The notes below the pieces were generated by a model. The model was not told the DNA's origin and did not search any database. It saw only the letters and a program-made list of their open reading frames with translations. Of a DNA stretch of 64,000 nucleotides, positions 42,101-53,492 are shown piece by piece. The stretch covers positions 3,401,930 to 3,465,929 of the forward strand of contig JASSKH010000007.1 of the NCBI GenBank assembly GCA_031763025.1. The letters run 5' to 3'. Both the position numbers and the translations under genes were made by a program. Every line of letters begins with the position of its first letter. Within the stretch, counting starts at the first letter, position 1. Source of the DNA: Macrocystis pyrifera. Lineage: Eukaryota > Sar > Phaeophyceae > Laminariales > Laminariaceae.

Positions 42101-45100
42101 CTGTAATTTTATTAACCATCTGTTCCGTTCCTTTATTCCTCGTGAGCGAGCGTAGCGGGCGGAACCGCCCGCTCCGCGAAGCGCCTTGTATTTAATACCG
42201 CCTTTTTTTTGTAACGCCCAATTACATACCGCCTCCTCGCGATGCAGGTTTTCACGGCGGCGTTTTTCATCTGCGCCCTGGTGGTTGCGTCGATCGACAA
42301 CGCGGGTTTCAACGTGGTCCTTACAGGCCTTCTCCTTTGCGTGTGGGAAGTCGGGGCCATGTGGCTCCTTAAACGTGGACCGCACGAAACGTCGGTGAGG
42401 AGAAGATGGCGCTGTCGAAACACCGACGAGCGTATGTATGTGCTAAGCTGTTGTTTGAAATTGGTGCACCCCAGATGTGTGCTGATGAGCAGCACTAAGA
42501 ACGCTGTTGGCAAATGAAAACCCAGGTGTACCGAGGGGCGCTCTAGTAACTGTTGGCGTGTGACATCCCAGGTGTACTGGAGGACCCTTAGTACTCTGTT
42601 GGCACGTGGCACACTGTACGAACTGACGAGCCCTACGCGTGAAAACGCGGGGTTTTCCGCCCGCGGGAGGATGATTTTGCGGGGTCGATCATACGAAATG
42701 TTATGCTGTTGTTGCTGAGACATGTTTTGCGCTATTCGTACGAATATATCCCTATGGTAAATTTCTCAAACGACACCTCGTTTACGCTGTTGTACTTGAT
42801 GACAAGCACCCCGCCTTTGCCGTGGGACAGAGTGCGAGCAAAGTCTAGACCCGAAGGAGACTTTCTCGGTCCATACGTATTATCGTGAAATAAGAATCTA
42901 TTATGAACATAATGTTTTTGAAAGCTACTCCGTAGCTGTATGTGATCAACAGCCCGCGCAGAACTGCCCATTCAGCCAGCGACCGCATTCAGCCAGCGAC
43001 CGACCGCGGCATACGAGTTTACAGCTATATATATAAAAGGTCCCCTTCCGGGATGTGCCTGGGGAAGCGGCGCAAGAACTAAACTGAAAAAGCGCCCCAG
43101 CATCTGACTGAAGAAGAGGGAAGTATCATACATACCTGGTACCACTCACGGGCATACCATAAACCATACATTATGGTTTTGTTCTGGGTCCAAAGTATAT
43201 ATATATATAATGTCTGTGTTGGCCTTGATGCCCCCTTCCCCTCTTTCCCCCCCTGCGCGACTGTCATTATTCGCCGCCACCCTTGACCGCCGTTTTTCTC
43301 GGCATGCCGCGGGCACCGCTAAAACGATGACCGCTCCTCCTCCAACTATGACACGTACGTGTAATATATACCTCTCGCTGCTTCTGTTGTTGTTCGATTC
43401 TCCGTACGTTGCCGCCGCCGTCGTGCGTACGAATGTTGCGTGGATATAACACCGCTTCGCCGCTACGTCGCTGACGGGGAACCTGGAAAAACGAAACGTG
43501 CCTCCGGGAAAAAAAAATAAATCAGCTGGGCTTCTTGATCGGGGTGACGATCGTGATGAACCTCATCACGATCATGACGGCGATCTACTGGGTGAGTGGA
43601 GAGTTGTGCGTGTAGGTTCTCTCCGTCTTGTGGCCGTCGCGCCTCGCCCTCGCTTCTCGGTGTGCGATGCTCGCGCGCGAACAGCTCACTGCCGTTTTGG
43701 TAGTGCACTACTGCTGTGTGTAGTGTGGTACGTAATCCTTGAGCTGACTCTACTGCTGTAGTTCGTAAGTGTTTTTATCCCCAAAACGAGCGTGCGGTCG
43801 ATGCGTGCTACGATAGGAGTAGCACTTAACCTTTTACTTTCTGAGGCAGGCTCCTCCTCGCTGGAGGCGCTCTACCGCGCCGAAAAAACGAATTTGGTGA
43901 AAGCCGAAAGTGCAACCCGATGACCACTCCCAAAGCCTATCAATAGGTACCACTATGTCCGGAAATATAAGGAACCGTTTATTTTCATATATGTATGCTT
44001 GAACCGCCCCTATATTTCCGGACAGAGTGGTATACAGCACGAATAGTATTGTAAAAAATCTCTACTGTTGATGGATGGTGTTCTAACGATGTTGGGTTCA
44101 GCAGTTCGACCAGTGGGAAAAATTGACCAGAAAAGGCTTTATGTTGGGTTAAGCCGTTTGGGACTTGATTAGCTTGAGTGCATACAGGTAGCATACAGGG
44201 GGAAAGTGCCGGAACTAGCTGCACGTGTAACACGCGCGATAAGACACCCACCCCCTGGGACAAGTAAAAAAAATCATCAACAAGAGACAATTTTCTCGGA
44301 AACATGCCATAAGGAAGGCGGCAGCCACACACACACACAAACACACAAACGAAAATGGTCGGGCTTCGAAGTGATCTTTCCAAAGTGAGCGCGTCGCTCG
44401 GGCGTTTACACTTGTTGGCTGTGTTCACGAGCAAGCGGGATTTGAATCTCGCCCAGCGGGGTGGTGTACTGCCTCAGGGGTTACTGGTATACGCCAAATG
44501 ACGATTGATTGATGACGATTGATTGATTGATTGATTGATTGATTGCAGTAGCAGTAGCAGTAGCAGTAGCGGGACACGGGAGCAGCCCGGGCTGGCGTGG
44601 GTATAAGGAAGTGCGTCCGAAGCGCAGCGTTATCGTGAGGGCTATGTTGTATACAGGGTGTTGTGGGAAGAATTTGGTTGAAACCAATTTTGGTCGGGTT
44701 TCTTTTTTGTCTATTTCCTTACTTGGTATAATATTTTTTTTTGTCCTTACTATAAACGACTCCCAACTCACGAAACTTGTATAGAGCATATTCCTAAGAT
44801 TGTAGCGAAAGGTGGCCAACATGCCGCTTTTTTTTCCTAATCATTCTTGGGTTGGGTTAGTAACTGTAACGAAGGTCCCATGGTTTGGGGTCATTTTTGC
44901 ATAGGAAACAGACCACACTAAACCCAGCAGCCAGATTGGTTCCAACCGAAAATATTCGCAAACAACGTTGTGACACGCGCGATGGCAGCATGGGGGTGGG
45001 ACCTCGTTACGCTCGTCCTATGACAGACGGTTGGAAACGCCGCACCCCTCGTGTTGTTTCTGTCGATATATACGCTAACCCCAAAATGGCCTCAACTTTC

Positions 45101-48100
45101 ATTGGGGAGTGCATTACTGTAAACAAACAAACAAGTGTAATACTCTTAACTTGCAAGTAATTTGTCCCCAGAACGGGAGTTCGGTCCTAAAAGGGGTTAT
45201 GTAGCTGGTATGGCGGCGCGAACCGTGGAAAAAATCGAACGCGAAACGAAAAAAAAACCGTAGGTAGAGGGAGGGTGGATGGGTGGGTGGGGGTTGGGGC
45301 GGAAGCGCGAACACTGACGCGCGGAGGACTGTTACGTGGTCGCCGTACTGTTTTGGTTCATGCCGTAGTACACGGATACCTTCGTACATGGCATCTATGT
45401 ACATCTAGAGATATATACGTCAGCAGCGACTTGCTTCTTCAAGCGATGCTTGCTTTTGCTGTTCGTCTGAGGGGGAGATTTCCGCTTGTTACGACACAAA
45501 ATTATTTGCTGGCTGCCGCCGGCCCTCGATTTTCTGTGGCCGACCCTCTATTTTAGTCGGCTTGCAATCAGGCTGCTTGGTGGTCCCTGCCGGCGGCTAA
45601 TTATCTACGACCCAGGTTCAGTTTGGAAGACTCAGGTCCGGGTGGGATCTGGTCGGCGTGGGATCAGGGTGCAAACTATTTGTTGACCAATTTTATACCC
45701 CCCCCGAAGTTTCAGTAGTTGACCAATCAATGGGTTTTGTCAAGTAAGTGGTGAACTCTATTGGTTCGTCGATCATACACCCCGATACCCCCCCCCCCCC
45801 CCCCCCCCCCCCCCTTATATTGTACCAGGTATATAGGTTGAGTTGGCGTTGGTTGGCAATGACGCTGTTAACATGCCGCTCGCTTCGTGAGCTAGACAAC
45901 CAGGGTACCGTTCTTGTTTTTTGGCGGCCGGTCACAGCTGCCGATCGAGTTATAGATCATTTGTGCGGGGTGGAAAACCTTTGATCCGTACAAGGGGAAT
46001 GCTCGCATCACGTAGTGTTTATGGTATGTCGCCCACGAGGCAGTTGCATCGTACCCCCAGTGTTGTCTCTGGAAGTGGCCACACCTGAAAATACATTAAC
46101 TCATTGAAGCTGACATCCATGTGCACGTCCGCCTCACAAGCGGTTACTAGTAGGATGCAGCTCACCCTTCATGCGACTGCCAAACACCTTACGGCGCTTC
46201 GCGCTTGGGGCAGGCAATATCTGCCTGGTTGATGAAAACTCGACATGCTCCGTCCCAGCATTGTAGGGATGCGAGGGTCAGTGGTCAAGTGACTACGGCC
46301 ATACAATATATCAAGCACCCCCCCCCCTTTTCTTTCTGCCTTTGGAGGAAGAAAAAACGCTATCCACTAGCTATTGTTAATCTTATCTTCGGCTCTAAAC
46401 ACTCCGCAAGAGAGCTGGCCGCCTGTTTCGTCCCAAACCTTAGCACACATCGGACAGGCAGATCATGATCTACAAATAGATTCTCTAGATCCTATTCCGC
46501 CCTTCATGGAGCGTGGTGCAGGATCTGTGTCGTACAGATCCAACCCAGGAAATATGTGCTACGATCGTGCAGCTTTTTATTGTGGCTCCCACCCAGCAAC
46601 GTGAATGAGCTACTTGCAGTAGATCATGTATGGTATACAGATCCGGAACGTGTCTGCCTTGAAATATCTAGATCACGAAGTGGGGATCTGATCTGAGCTA
46701 TCTGATCTGTCTGATCTGATCTGATCTGACCTGATCTGTCCCGTGTGTGAAAACTTGTGTTTCTGTCGGCGCGTATGTATGCGCGGACTCCGTTCGTTCA
46801 GGGGGAGCTGGCGGGCTGCGACACGGATTTCGATGGAGATTACGACCAGTATTCCTGCAGCAACAGATCTGCGATGAGAGGCGTCTCCGCCTTCGCTTCC
46901 ATCATCTGGGTGCTTCAGGTTAGTACTTGAAGAACGTCGGCGCCTGATTTTTTTTTTTCTTCTCTTTCTTGTCCGTTTTTTTTTTCCCTTTTCTTTGTAG
47001 TCTTTCGCCTTCTTTTCGCCCCCCTTTCCTTTTGTCGCTGTAGTATTATCATGTCAATGTCTGTATGCCTGGGTTTCTTTTGGTTTGATTTCCTGTTGAA
47101 TGGTGCTCTCTTCCCTGTTCTCCCTTGTTTTTGCCCGACGATTTAGGTGTAACGTGGTGTAAGTTTGCTGAAAGAATGTTGGTGTTCATTGTCCGGAGTT
47201 GCATGCTCCCCCGCGAGAATGGCGCGCGCGTGGGACCCTCGCCCCCACCTCCCCGCTGTCTTCGCGTCAATCTCGTGCTCCACCGGTAAAATGAACAAAT
47301 GCATATTTTGCTCCACCGTTGCCCACTCCCCCCCCGCCCCCTAAAAGGGATGCGTGGTCAATGGCCAAATGGCCTAAGGCAAGCAGCCAATGAGTCCCCC
47401 CCCCCCCCCCCCCCCCCTCTCTCTCTCGGGGGCCCCGTGTGCGGTGCCGTTCTACCGTCTATGTTTTGTGTTTTTCTTTTGGCAGCTTCCGTTTCTGTAC
47501 TTGCTTGTGCAACGAAGGGGGGTGCTGACGAGGGAGGAGTTCGGTGACGGTGAGTGAAGGGTGCCGCTTGCTTTGTATAGGCGACGCCGCCGGCGCGTTT
47601 TCGTGTTGGTGTTTTCGCCCCCCTGTTATCCACACAGCCGGGATGATCACCCGCTCGCGCTGTGTTCGCCATTGAACATTGTACAGAGGCAAGCTATCCT
47701 TGTTGGCGGTGGTTGTCTTCCTCAAATGCTCAGGTTGTGCAGAGAGCTGTGCTGTGCGGCATGGTTCGAGTAAAATGGACAGAACACATGGAATAGCGCC
47801 GTTTTACTCTACTTTGAAAAGGAAAAAAGCAACTCAGCGATGGGATCGAAAAAATCCTCAAAACTCACAGCTCATACCTGGTAATTGCACGCTTGGTGTG
47901 GTAATTCGAACGCGGGTGCTGCGAGGTGTGTGCCGTTTTGCTCTGTTTTATATACGCATGAAAAAAGAATATGCATGTATGTAGGAAATGTGCTTTGATT
48001 GTGTGTTTCCTGCCGTCGAGCGTTCTGTTTTCGACATCGGCATTTCTCGGTGGCCGTCCCTCCCTACTGTTGCACGTACATTAGTGTTGTGATCGATCAG

Positions 48101-48628
48101 CACGACCAGCTTTTGGCGAAAGAAGGGGACGCATCCTGCAAGATTGGCTGTTCATAGTACGTGATGCACCAGGTCAACGCCCCCTTCGGAATGCGGACAA
48201 TTGCCACGCTATGGCGCGTCTGCGGGAGTCATCGAACAGCAGGGTATCTATCCTTGGAGTACCGCCGCCATAAATTGCTGGCACGCGCCCGTACGGTTTG
48301 CTCAACAAGCTTCGCCCCCCCCCCCTCGCCCCGGGCCCTCCCTCCTTTGCCATTTTCGTGCCCAAAAACCCGCACCACGTATTTGTGCCAACAATTTCAA
48401 ACAGCTCGCATATAGTAATGTTATATCCTTGCTTTTTTTTGTCGCGCCTCCCTCTTTACCTTCCTCTTTCCTTCTGTGCACGGGGATTGGGATTTAGGCC
48501 CTCGTTTAGATGGCTACGGCGATGCAGGTGCGGGTTACGATGACTGGGCGAAGCCGCCGATGGATGACGGTTCGGGGGGGGGCTATGGCCCCGGCGCACC
48601 CCCCCCTCATGAAACCACGGACCTGTGA
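39164..48628 (+). CDS. Four-pass membrane protein, MARVEL/tetraspan-like, six exons
   Basis: Exons 39164-39280, 42248-42394, 43526-43591, 46802-46918, 47486-47549, 48498-48628; all introns GT-AG. The first four junctions are phase 0, the last phase 1, and the reading ends in TGA, giving 213 residues. A 33-residue N-terminus (MDPSNLSPDVREMWDEF) precedes four hydrophobic segments at about 34-55, 62-80, 90-110 and 137-157. The loop between segments 3 and 4 has two cysteines (116, 129), several acids and an N-glycosylation sequon NRS at 131-133. The C-terminal tail is rich in Gly, Asp and Pro with tyrosines (DGYGDAGAGYDDW). Segment count, length and the Cys loop resemble MARVEL-type proteins of membrane domains and vesicle traffic; topology alone supports this, not a signature motif. 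ATG 39164 is the only good start. Introns total over 8 kb and hold many repeats. Confidence 0.85.
39431..39512. mobile_element. Stowaway-like MITE, degenerate copy
   Basis: Arms TTTGTCCGAAAATATAAAT and CCCTATATTTCCGGATGGAG are diverged versions of the CTGTCCGGAAATATAAGG ends of the copies at 39803 and 43950. Intron 1 of the membrane protein gene. Confidence 0.5.
39803..39896. mobile_element. Stowaway-like MITE, copy 1
   Basis: Left arm CACTCTGTCCGGAAATGTAA, right arm the complement of CACTCTGTCCGATAATTTAA. The CTCTGTCCGGAAATATAAG core resembles the Stowaway consensus of plant Tc1/mariner MITEs. In intron 1 of the membrane protein gene. Confidence 0.7.
39956..40277 (+). mobile_element. tRNA-derived SINE, copy E
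   Basis: Full-length SINE in intron 1 of the membrane protein gene, in gene orientation. Head GGCGTCCCCGATGGCTTGGT, B box GAGTTCGAGTCTCACC, body as in the other copies, then an A run and TA repeat as tail. Confidence 0.85.
40575..40652. repeat. Long inverted repeat, arms about 33 bp
   Basis: TTTTTTCGATTTGAGAATCC then GATGACCCAAGTCG (left) pairs with CGACTTGGGTCATC then AGAATTTCAAATCGAAAAA (right); three mismatches, loop of about 11 nt. Intronic; possibly a small MITE. A related CGATTTTGATCCGATCGCAT region lies near 41200. Confidence 0.75.
40653..42247. other. Rest of intron 1, no gene recognised
   Basis: A GCA microsatellite lies at about 40889-40923. GGCGCCAGACCA/CGCCGCCAGACCAGAGGC words repeat near 40990 and 41075. 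The open frames (to 177 residues, minus) lack domain or splice support. A pyrimidine-rich tract ends at the acceptor before 42248. Confidence 0.5.
43950..44030. mobile_element. Stowaway-like MITE, copy 2 (best preserved)
   Basis: 81 bp. Left arm CCACTATGTCCGGAAATATA; complement of right arm CCACTCTGTCCGGAAATATA. Flanked by TA on both sides (43948-43949 and 44031-44032). Intron 3 of the membrane protein gene. Confidence 0.85.
44507..44575. repeat. GATT and GCAGTA microsatellites
   Basis: A GATT run with a GACGATT interruption is followed directly by GCAGTA units (44545-44570). Intronic. Confidence 0.9.
44655..44967. mobile_element. Long-TIR MITE (AGGGTGTT type), copy 2
   Basis: Left end AGGGTGTTGTGGGAAGAATT then TGGTTGAAACCAATTTTGG. 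Right end is the complement of GTTGTTTGCGAATATTTTCG then GTTGGAACCAATCTGGC, reaching TCTGTTTCCT. Same family as 24242-24515 but about 40 bp longer. Intron 3. Confidence 0.7.
45788..45814. repeat. Run of 27 C
   Basis: Pure C homopolymer without the C-tailed-repeat body next to it; TTATATTGTACCAGGTATAT follows. Confidence 0.9.
45990..46327 (+). mobile_element. C-tailed repeat, second subfamily, copy 1
   Basis: Matches 55854-56219 along its length: AAGGGGAATG, TCTCTGGAAGTGGCCACAC, GTCCGCCTCACA.GCGGTT, AGGATGCAGCTCACCCTTCA and CGGCGCTTCGCGCTTGG. The last 80 bp (TGCTCCGTC, GGGATGCG, GGTCAAGTGACTACGGCC, CCCCCCCCC) resemble the 3' end of the first subfamily, whose 5' part is different. Intron 3. 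Confidence 0.75.
46460..46765. repeat. GATCTG-rich dispersed repeat, copy 2
   Basis: Contains GATCCAACCCAGGAAATATG (cf. 23727), TCTGCCTTGAAATATCTAGA then TCACGAAGTGGGGAT (cf. 24692-24725), a GATCTG run and TGATCTGTCCCGTGTGTG (cf. 21330). Ends about 40 bp before exon 4 of the membrane protein gene. Confidence 0.55.
47341..47417 (+). mobile_element. C-tailed repeat, copy 5 (short)
   Basis: AAAGGGATGCGTGGTCAATG, GCCTAAGGCAAGCAGCCAAT, GAGT then 22 C (47396-47417). Truncated to the last 55 bp before the tail. It lies in intron 4, 68 bp before exon 5. Confidence 0.8.
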
Positions 48629-51552
48629 TTGATGAGTCTTGTTGGCTACTTTCTCCTTCGGCGACAGCGCCGGCGGCATCGGCGGCTTTTTTTTTTTTTG
48701 GTCCCGAACTTTGGCCGGTAGGAATTGATTGCGTAGTCTATAGAGGGCGCAGTGCGTTGTTATGTACTTTTTTGTACTGTTGTTTTATTCTATGAAGCTG
48801 AATCAGATCGCACGCTCTTGTCTGTATATTGGGGGTCGTTATTTTGAGGGCACGTGGGGTATGGAGTTTCTCTCGTCGCGTTCAAGACATGGGATGGGAT
48901 GGGGATGGGATGGGGATGGGATGGGGATGGGATGGGATGGGAGACACGTTTCGGTGGAATAGTAGACACCCTCTTGCCACCGCAACGCACACGGAGAAGG
49001 GTGACGCTACAGGTGTCGCACGACCCCCAGCATGCACGAGGTGGTAGTTTGTCGCGGTGTCACTCGAGGATGGGGAAGAATGGTTTGACGTGATCGCGCC
49101 TTTTTTTTTGGTTTGGGGTACTTCCCCATCGTTCGTTTTTGGGCTCTGTACAAGCGAAGAAGGCGGGATTGACGGTGGGTGCCCTTTTCGATGTTGGTGG
49201 CACGAGCGCGTGGTGGGAGTAGAGGGAACGCGTAATGTGACAAGCAAAGCAGGCGTTATCTCTAAGGGACATGGGGGGGGGGGGGGAGGAGCATACACGG
49301 GGTCAAGTTGGTTTGTAGCCCGAATCAGTGCGTACCGTAGGGATCCATTAGAGCTTCGTCTAATGACTTACTGTAGACCACGGTGTCCTTAGTCACGAAA
49401 GTTGTGAGGTGCGTTTTTTCCTGAGGTGAGGGGGGGCTGGCTGCGCCAAGCGCTGTTATTGTTGACTGACGGCAGCTACCTTTCCAGACCGCTGGGGTCT
49501 TCACATGAGGGAAATTCATTCAGACCCTGTCCGACCTTTTTTTGAGACATTTTTTGTCCGTCCCTTTTCGAGTCATTTCGTGTGCGTCTTATTTCGAGTT
49601 ATTTCCTGTCGTGGCCTTTGTTTGCGTAGTTGGTTCTCGTGTGGCTTTCTTCTCCAAGCAATTTCGTGACCCCGAGTTTTTTTGTTCGAGCCGTTTCTTG
49701 TACCACGTCTTCACGCCTTACCGGAGACCCGCTTATACCATTTTTGTTATTACCAGTATTAGTAGTATACCAGGTACCTCCACACCAGTATATAGTGCTG
49801 TGTGGCGTAATGGCTGCGTGTTCCATTCGCCGTAGTAGCAACGAGTCAGTTAACAACCCGTTTGGGGGTTGATCAACTTGATTGCAGTGTAGACGGAAAA
49901 AGTGACGAAGAAACATGACGATTGCGGCATAGCACCCCTCACGAAGCATCCCGGGCTGCTCCTTGGTAGCCTAACCCTCTCAGGAATTCAGCGAGGAGAA
50001 TCGAAGATCAGAATTGATGGTTACAGCCGATTGACGTTTACAGAGTGACGGCCAGTGCGTGGTTGGGGGATTGTGTTCTGCGGCATGGTGTCCGAGTTAC
50101 CATCCATCCAAGGAGTCGTACAGCACGGGCGCGACGTGATCCTACCGGTGGTACTGCTGGGCCCTCACGCTGCTCGCAGATGGTTGATAACGCTAAAATT
50201 ATGGTTGTTTTGGTCGCCATCAACGGGGTTCCGAAGGGATTAAAGGGGATATATAACACTAACCAGGTATAACGTTGTTTATGTCAGGACTACGTTGAGC
50301 AGAGTTGCACGATGCACGCGCTCACACCAAAAGAAGGGTGATGATAAGGCCGCTTTTACTTGCCGTCGGTCGTGTTTATCGCTGCACACTGGTCTTGTCG
50401 CTGTAGAACAGCGCCAACGATACGCGTTGCCCTGCTGTCCCACCAGTGTGCTGCGTGATTGTGAAGGTGTGAAGGTCGGACGCTCGCACAAGGAGATACC
50501 ATAGGTCGTCAGTTTTCGGAATAAAGAGGCACCCGATGTCGCTTATTTATTTCTGGTACCTCCAGGGCCAGCAATATGATGATCCGGCACGTTTCCGACG
50601 TCACCACCGCCGAACAAAGAGTCGTACGAAGTGGCACTTTGTTTGTCGTGTTTATTGCTCCACCTGGGTCCCCCGAAAAAAAAGGTTGGTAACCTGGATG
50701 TTCTGCTGTCACATTCCCAAACACACACGCGACCGACTAATAGTGGACTAACACCTCAGGAAAATTACGCCGCGCGTGGGTCGGTCGATCGCGGGACAGG
50801 TTGGACGTTGAATGTTGGTGCGCGTGAAACCGTCGCCACTCGTACTGCTGTATTATTGGATACTGGTTGCACCGAACCTACGGACAACCCAATCGAATTC
50901 CGCACGGGGGCACTGAGCCACAACCGTCACGTTCTCGCGATCTCCTTCTGCTTTTTTGTCCGCGGCACCGTTTCCACTGCACCTTAACCATTCTACGAAA
51001 AAAAAAACATGATCTTACACTAATTTCAAGTAGACTGTACCTAAAACGTGGATGCGGGTCTGTACGTGTTATAACTCCCTTGGGGGCCTCGAGATGGCCA
51101 CCCAAACATTGAACACGTTGGTGAGGTCACCTGTCTACAAACAGCCTGAGCGACCGTGCCTTATGACTCCTAAACCATTGTAACTCGGACACCAACCTTT
51201 GTATCATCCCCGGAATCACGCAGTGGCCGTCGTGGATATCGTAATTTTTCCCTCTGCAAGTCCCCGAGAGGATTTAACCGCAGTTGAACATCTTCGGGCA
51301 TCCCCACGGAGTAGTGGTGGACCGCTAAAATCGTGAATCCGGCAAGAAGAAAAAAAAACGTATTCGTTCCAGGTATATTCTTGTCTTAAGAACAGGCTGA
51401 ATTATCCCGGGGGGGGGCGCATACCCGACGTATCGAACCTTAGTTTCGTAAAAAACTGCCCAAAAATATAGCTCGTGTAGCATTCGCAGTTATATAAAAA
51501 CACGGTTGGGTCGTAATTATCCTGTGACGAAGTGTGTGATGGCGGCAGCTCT
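48629..51552. other. No gene recognised
   Basis: 3' flank of the membrane protein gene. Contains a GGGATG minisatellite (48892-48942), a TTTCGAGT.ATTT motif repeated at 49532-49610 and many short competing frames. No domain or splice-supported exon was found. Confidence 0.45.
48892..48942. repeat. GGGATG minisatellite
   Basis: Tandem GGGATGGGATGGGGAT-type units, about 50 bp. Confidence 0.9.
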
Positions 51553-51780
51553 GGGGGGCGTACTCATTTGTTGTTCGCCTTAAGTCAATTGACCATCGGT
51601 CACGCATCCCTTTCGAGGCGGAGTACCGTTCCGATTCCTGATAAGAGACACCTCCAACATTCGGGCGTGTAATACTTTCCCCCCCCATGTAATGCACAAA
51701 TCCTTTGCTCATGTTTCACAGAAACTCCTTGCCTATGTTACCCCCCCCTTCCTGGTTCGCCGTTCGTGGCCACCGACTAC
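51553..51780 (-). mobile_element. C-tailed repeat, copy 6
   Basis: GGGGGGCGTACTCATTTGTT, then GACCATCGGTCACGCATCCC, GAGGCGGAGTACCGTTCC and GAGACACCTCCAACATTCGG, continuing as in copy 1 to GTGGCCACCGACTACTGG. Short tail (6 G). Confidence 0.75.
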
Positions 51781-52396
51781 TGGGGGGAGGGGGATTCTTC
51801 TACTCCAGTAGCGCACTGCTTGGGGGGAGGGGGGTGCGTCGATGGCCGAAGTGCCACCGAACAAATTGAGAAAAAAAAATCTTGTACGTTTCAACTGAGA
51901 CTACGAATGGGCGACCAAGAGGCCCGGATAGGCCTCTCGAAGTGCACCAAAGGGGAGGGACAACAAGCACCCGGTTGTCGAATTAGACCCACGCCGCATC
52001 ACCCGACGAGGCCGCGCGATCCGAGGATGTTCCAGCTCTCCCTAATACTTGTCTCGGACTTTGAAACACACCACTCACTCTTTCCGGAAAACGTAACGGA
52101 TCGTTAGGGGAATTATTAGTACCACTTTGTCTCGAAATACATGGAACGTTTGGGCACTGATACAAATATCCAAACAGTCCATACACTTTCTGAACACTGT
52201 GTGATTATAACGTTCTATTTGTTGGCGGTGTTGAGGGCCACTACTGGCTGTTTCGTATCCGAGCCGCTTTCTCGGACGCTTCAAATTTCGCCTCCGGAAA
52301 CTCCGCCTTCAAATTTGCCAGCGTGTCCAACGCTTCGTCGACGCGCCCCTGGAAAATCCAATCAAACAAACGTCGCCGTTGTCAAGGGGGAGGGAT
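51781..52396. other. No gene recognised
   Basis: Contains one arm of a Stowaway-like MITE (TACCACTTTGTCTCGAAATA at 52120-52139) without an obvious partner. Confidence 0.4.
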
Positions 52397-52512
52397 GGGG
52401 GGGGGGGGGGGGGGGGCGTACTCATTCGTTGCCTGCCTTAACGATTCGACCATTGACCACACGTCCCTTTAGAGACGGAGCACCATTCCTGTTCCAAACA
52501 GAGACACCTCAA
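52397..52512 (-). mobile_element. C-tailed repeat, copy 7
   Basis: 20 G (52397-52416), then CGTACTCATTCGTTGCCTGC, ACCATTGACCACACGTCCCT, GACGGAGCACCATTCCTG and GAGACACCTCAAG, where similarity stops. Confidence 0.75.
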
Positions 52513-52825
52513 GGGGGGGTGTACTCATGTCAGGCTTGGCCGTAGGGGGGAGGGGGGGGCAGGGACGATTGCGAACGTGGCCGGATAAGCGGGTAGAACG
52601 CGGGCAAGAAGAGGAGCAATCGGGTGAGAGACTTCGTACCGAGTTTCTCGACAAGGAAGTCGGAGGCACCTATATTGTACCAGCAGTGTTTTACGACTTT
52701 GGTCTAGAATCGCCAAGATGGTTGATAGCCCACACTAAAGTAACTCCTCGTTACATCAACCATCTTCATTCCCAGAAATTTCCCAGGCGGTTGGGTTTAT
52801 TAGTGCTAGGGCTTGAAGTCTACTA

Positions 52826-52898
52826 CTACTCTGTCCCGAAATGTGAGGACCGTTTGTAAATGTATGTTTAATCCATACGACCTTTATCGACAGAGTGG
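52826..52898. mobile_element. Stowaway-like MITE, copy 3
   Basis: Left arm CTACTCTGTCCCGAAATGTG, right arm complement CCACTCTGTCGATAAAGG. TA on both sides (52824-52825 and 52899-52900). 73 bp. Confidence 0.75.
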
Positions 52899-53492
52899 TA
52901 TGTTTCCACCATTTTGTCGAAACTGGGCCAAAGATTTATTTCGACCATAGCACAGCCCTCGCACATACGGCTCTGATAACCAGAGCTAAAATTACGTGCA
53001 TATATACTGCTGTGTCGTCGCACTCCTGCCGCGACGCCCACAACGTGCGGGTACTGCGGCGGTATTCAGCAGGGACAGAGTTCGTACCATTGTATCCCAT
53101 TTTCATTTGTTGTGGCGTTTGCGCTGCCTTGCCACAGGGACGGTACTACTGTCCATCGTGCTCTTGACGCCATGATACTGTTGCAGTGGCTCAGAGAGAG
53201 GTCCTCCCAGAGAAAAGATAAGACATGCGAAATGTATGCTGTTTCGGTGCAGTCAGTGCCGAAAAAAACAAGGGGGCGTCAAGGATTTCTCAACAACTTT
53301 TCTACTGTTGTATTTTCTATTTATCCTCCAGCCGGCGAGAAAAATGAGGCTGAAGCTCTCACCACGACTCCACCTCTGTGTCGTGCGGCAATCTAACTCG
53401 GTTGCTGTAACACAATCAACTACAACTGTGTTTGCTACGATGCGATCGGTATCGGCAAACCATGGGCGTCGATTCTTGGGATTAGCCCTCAC

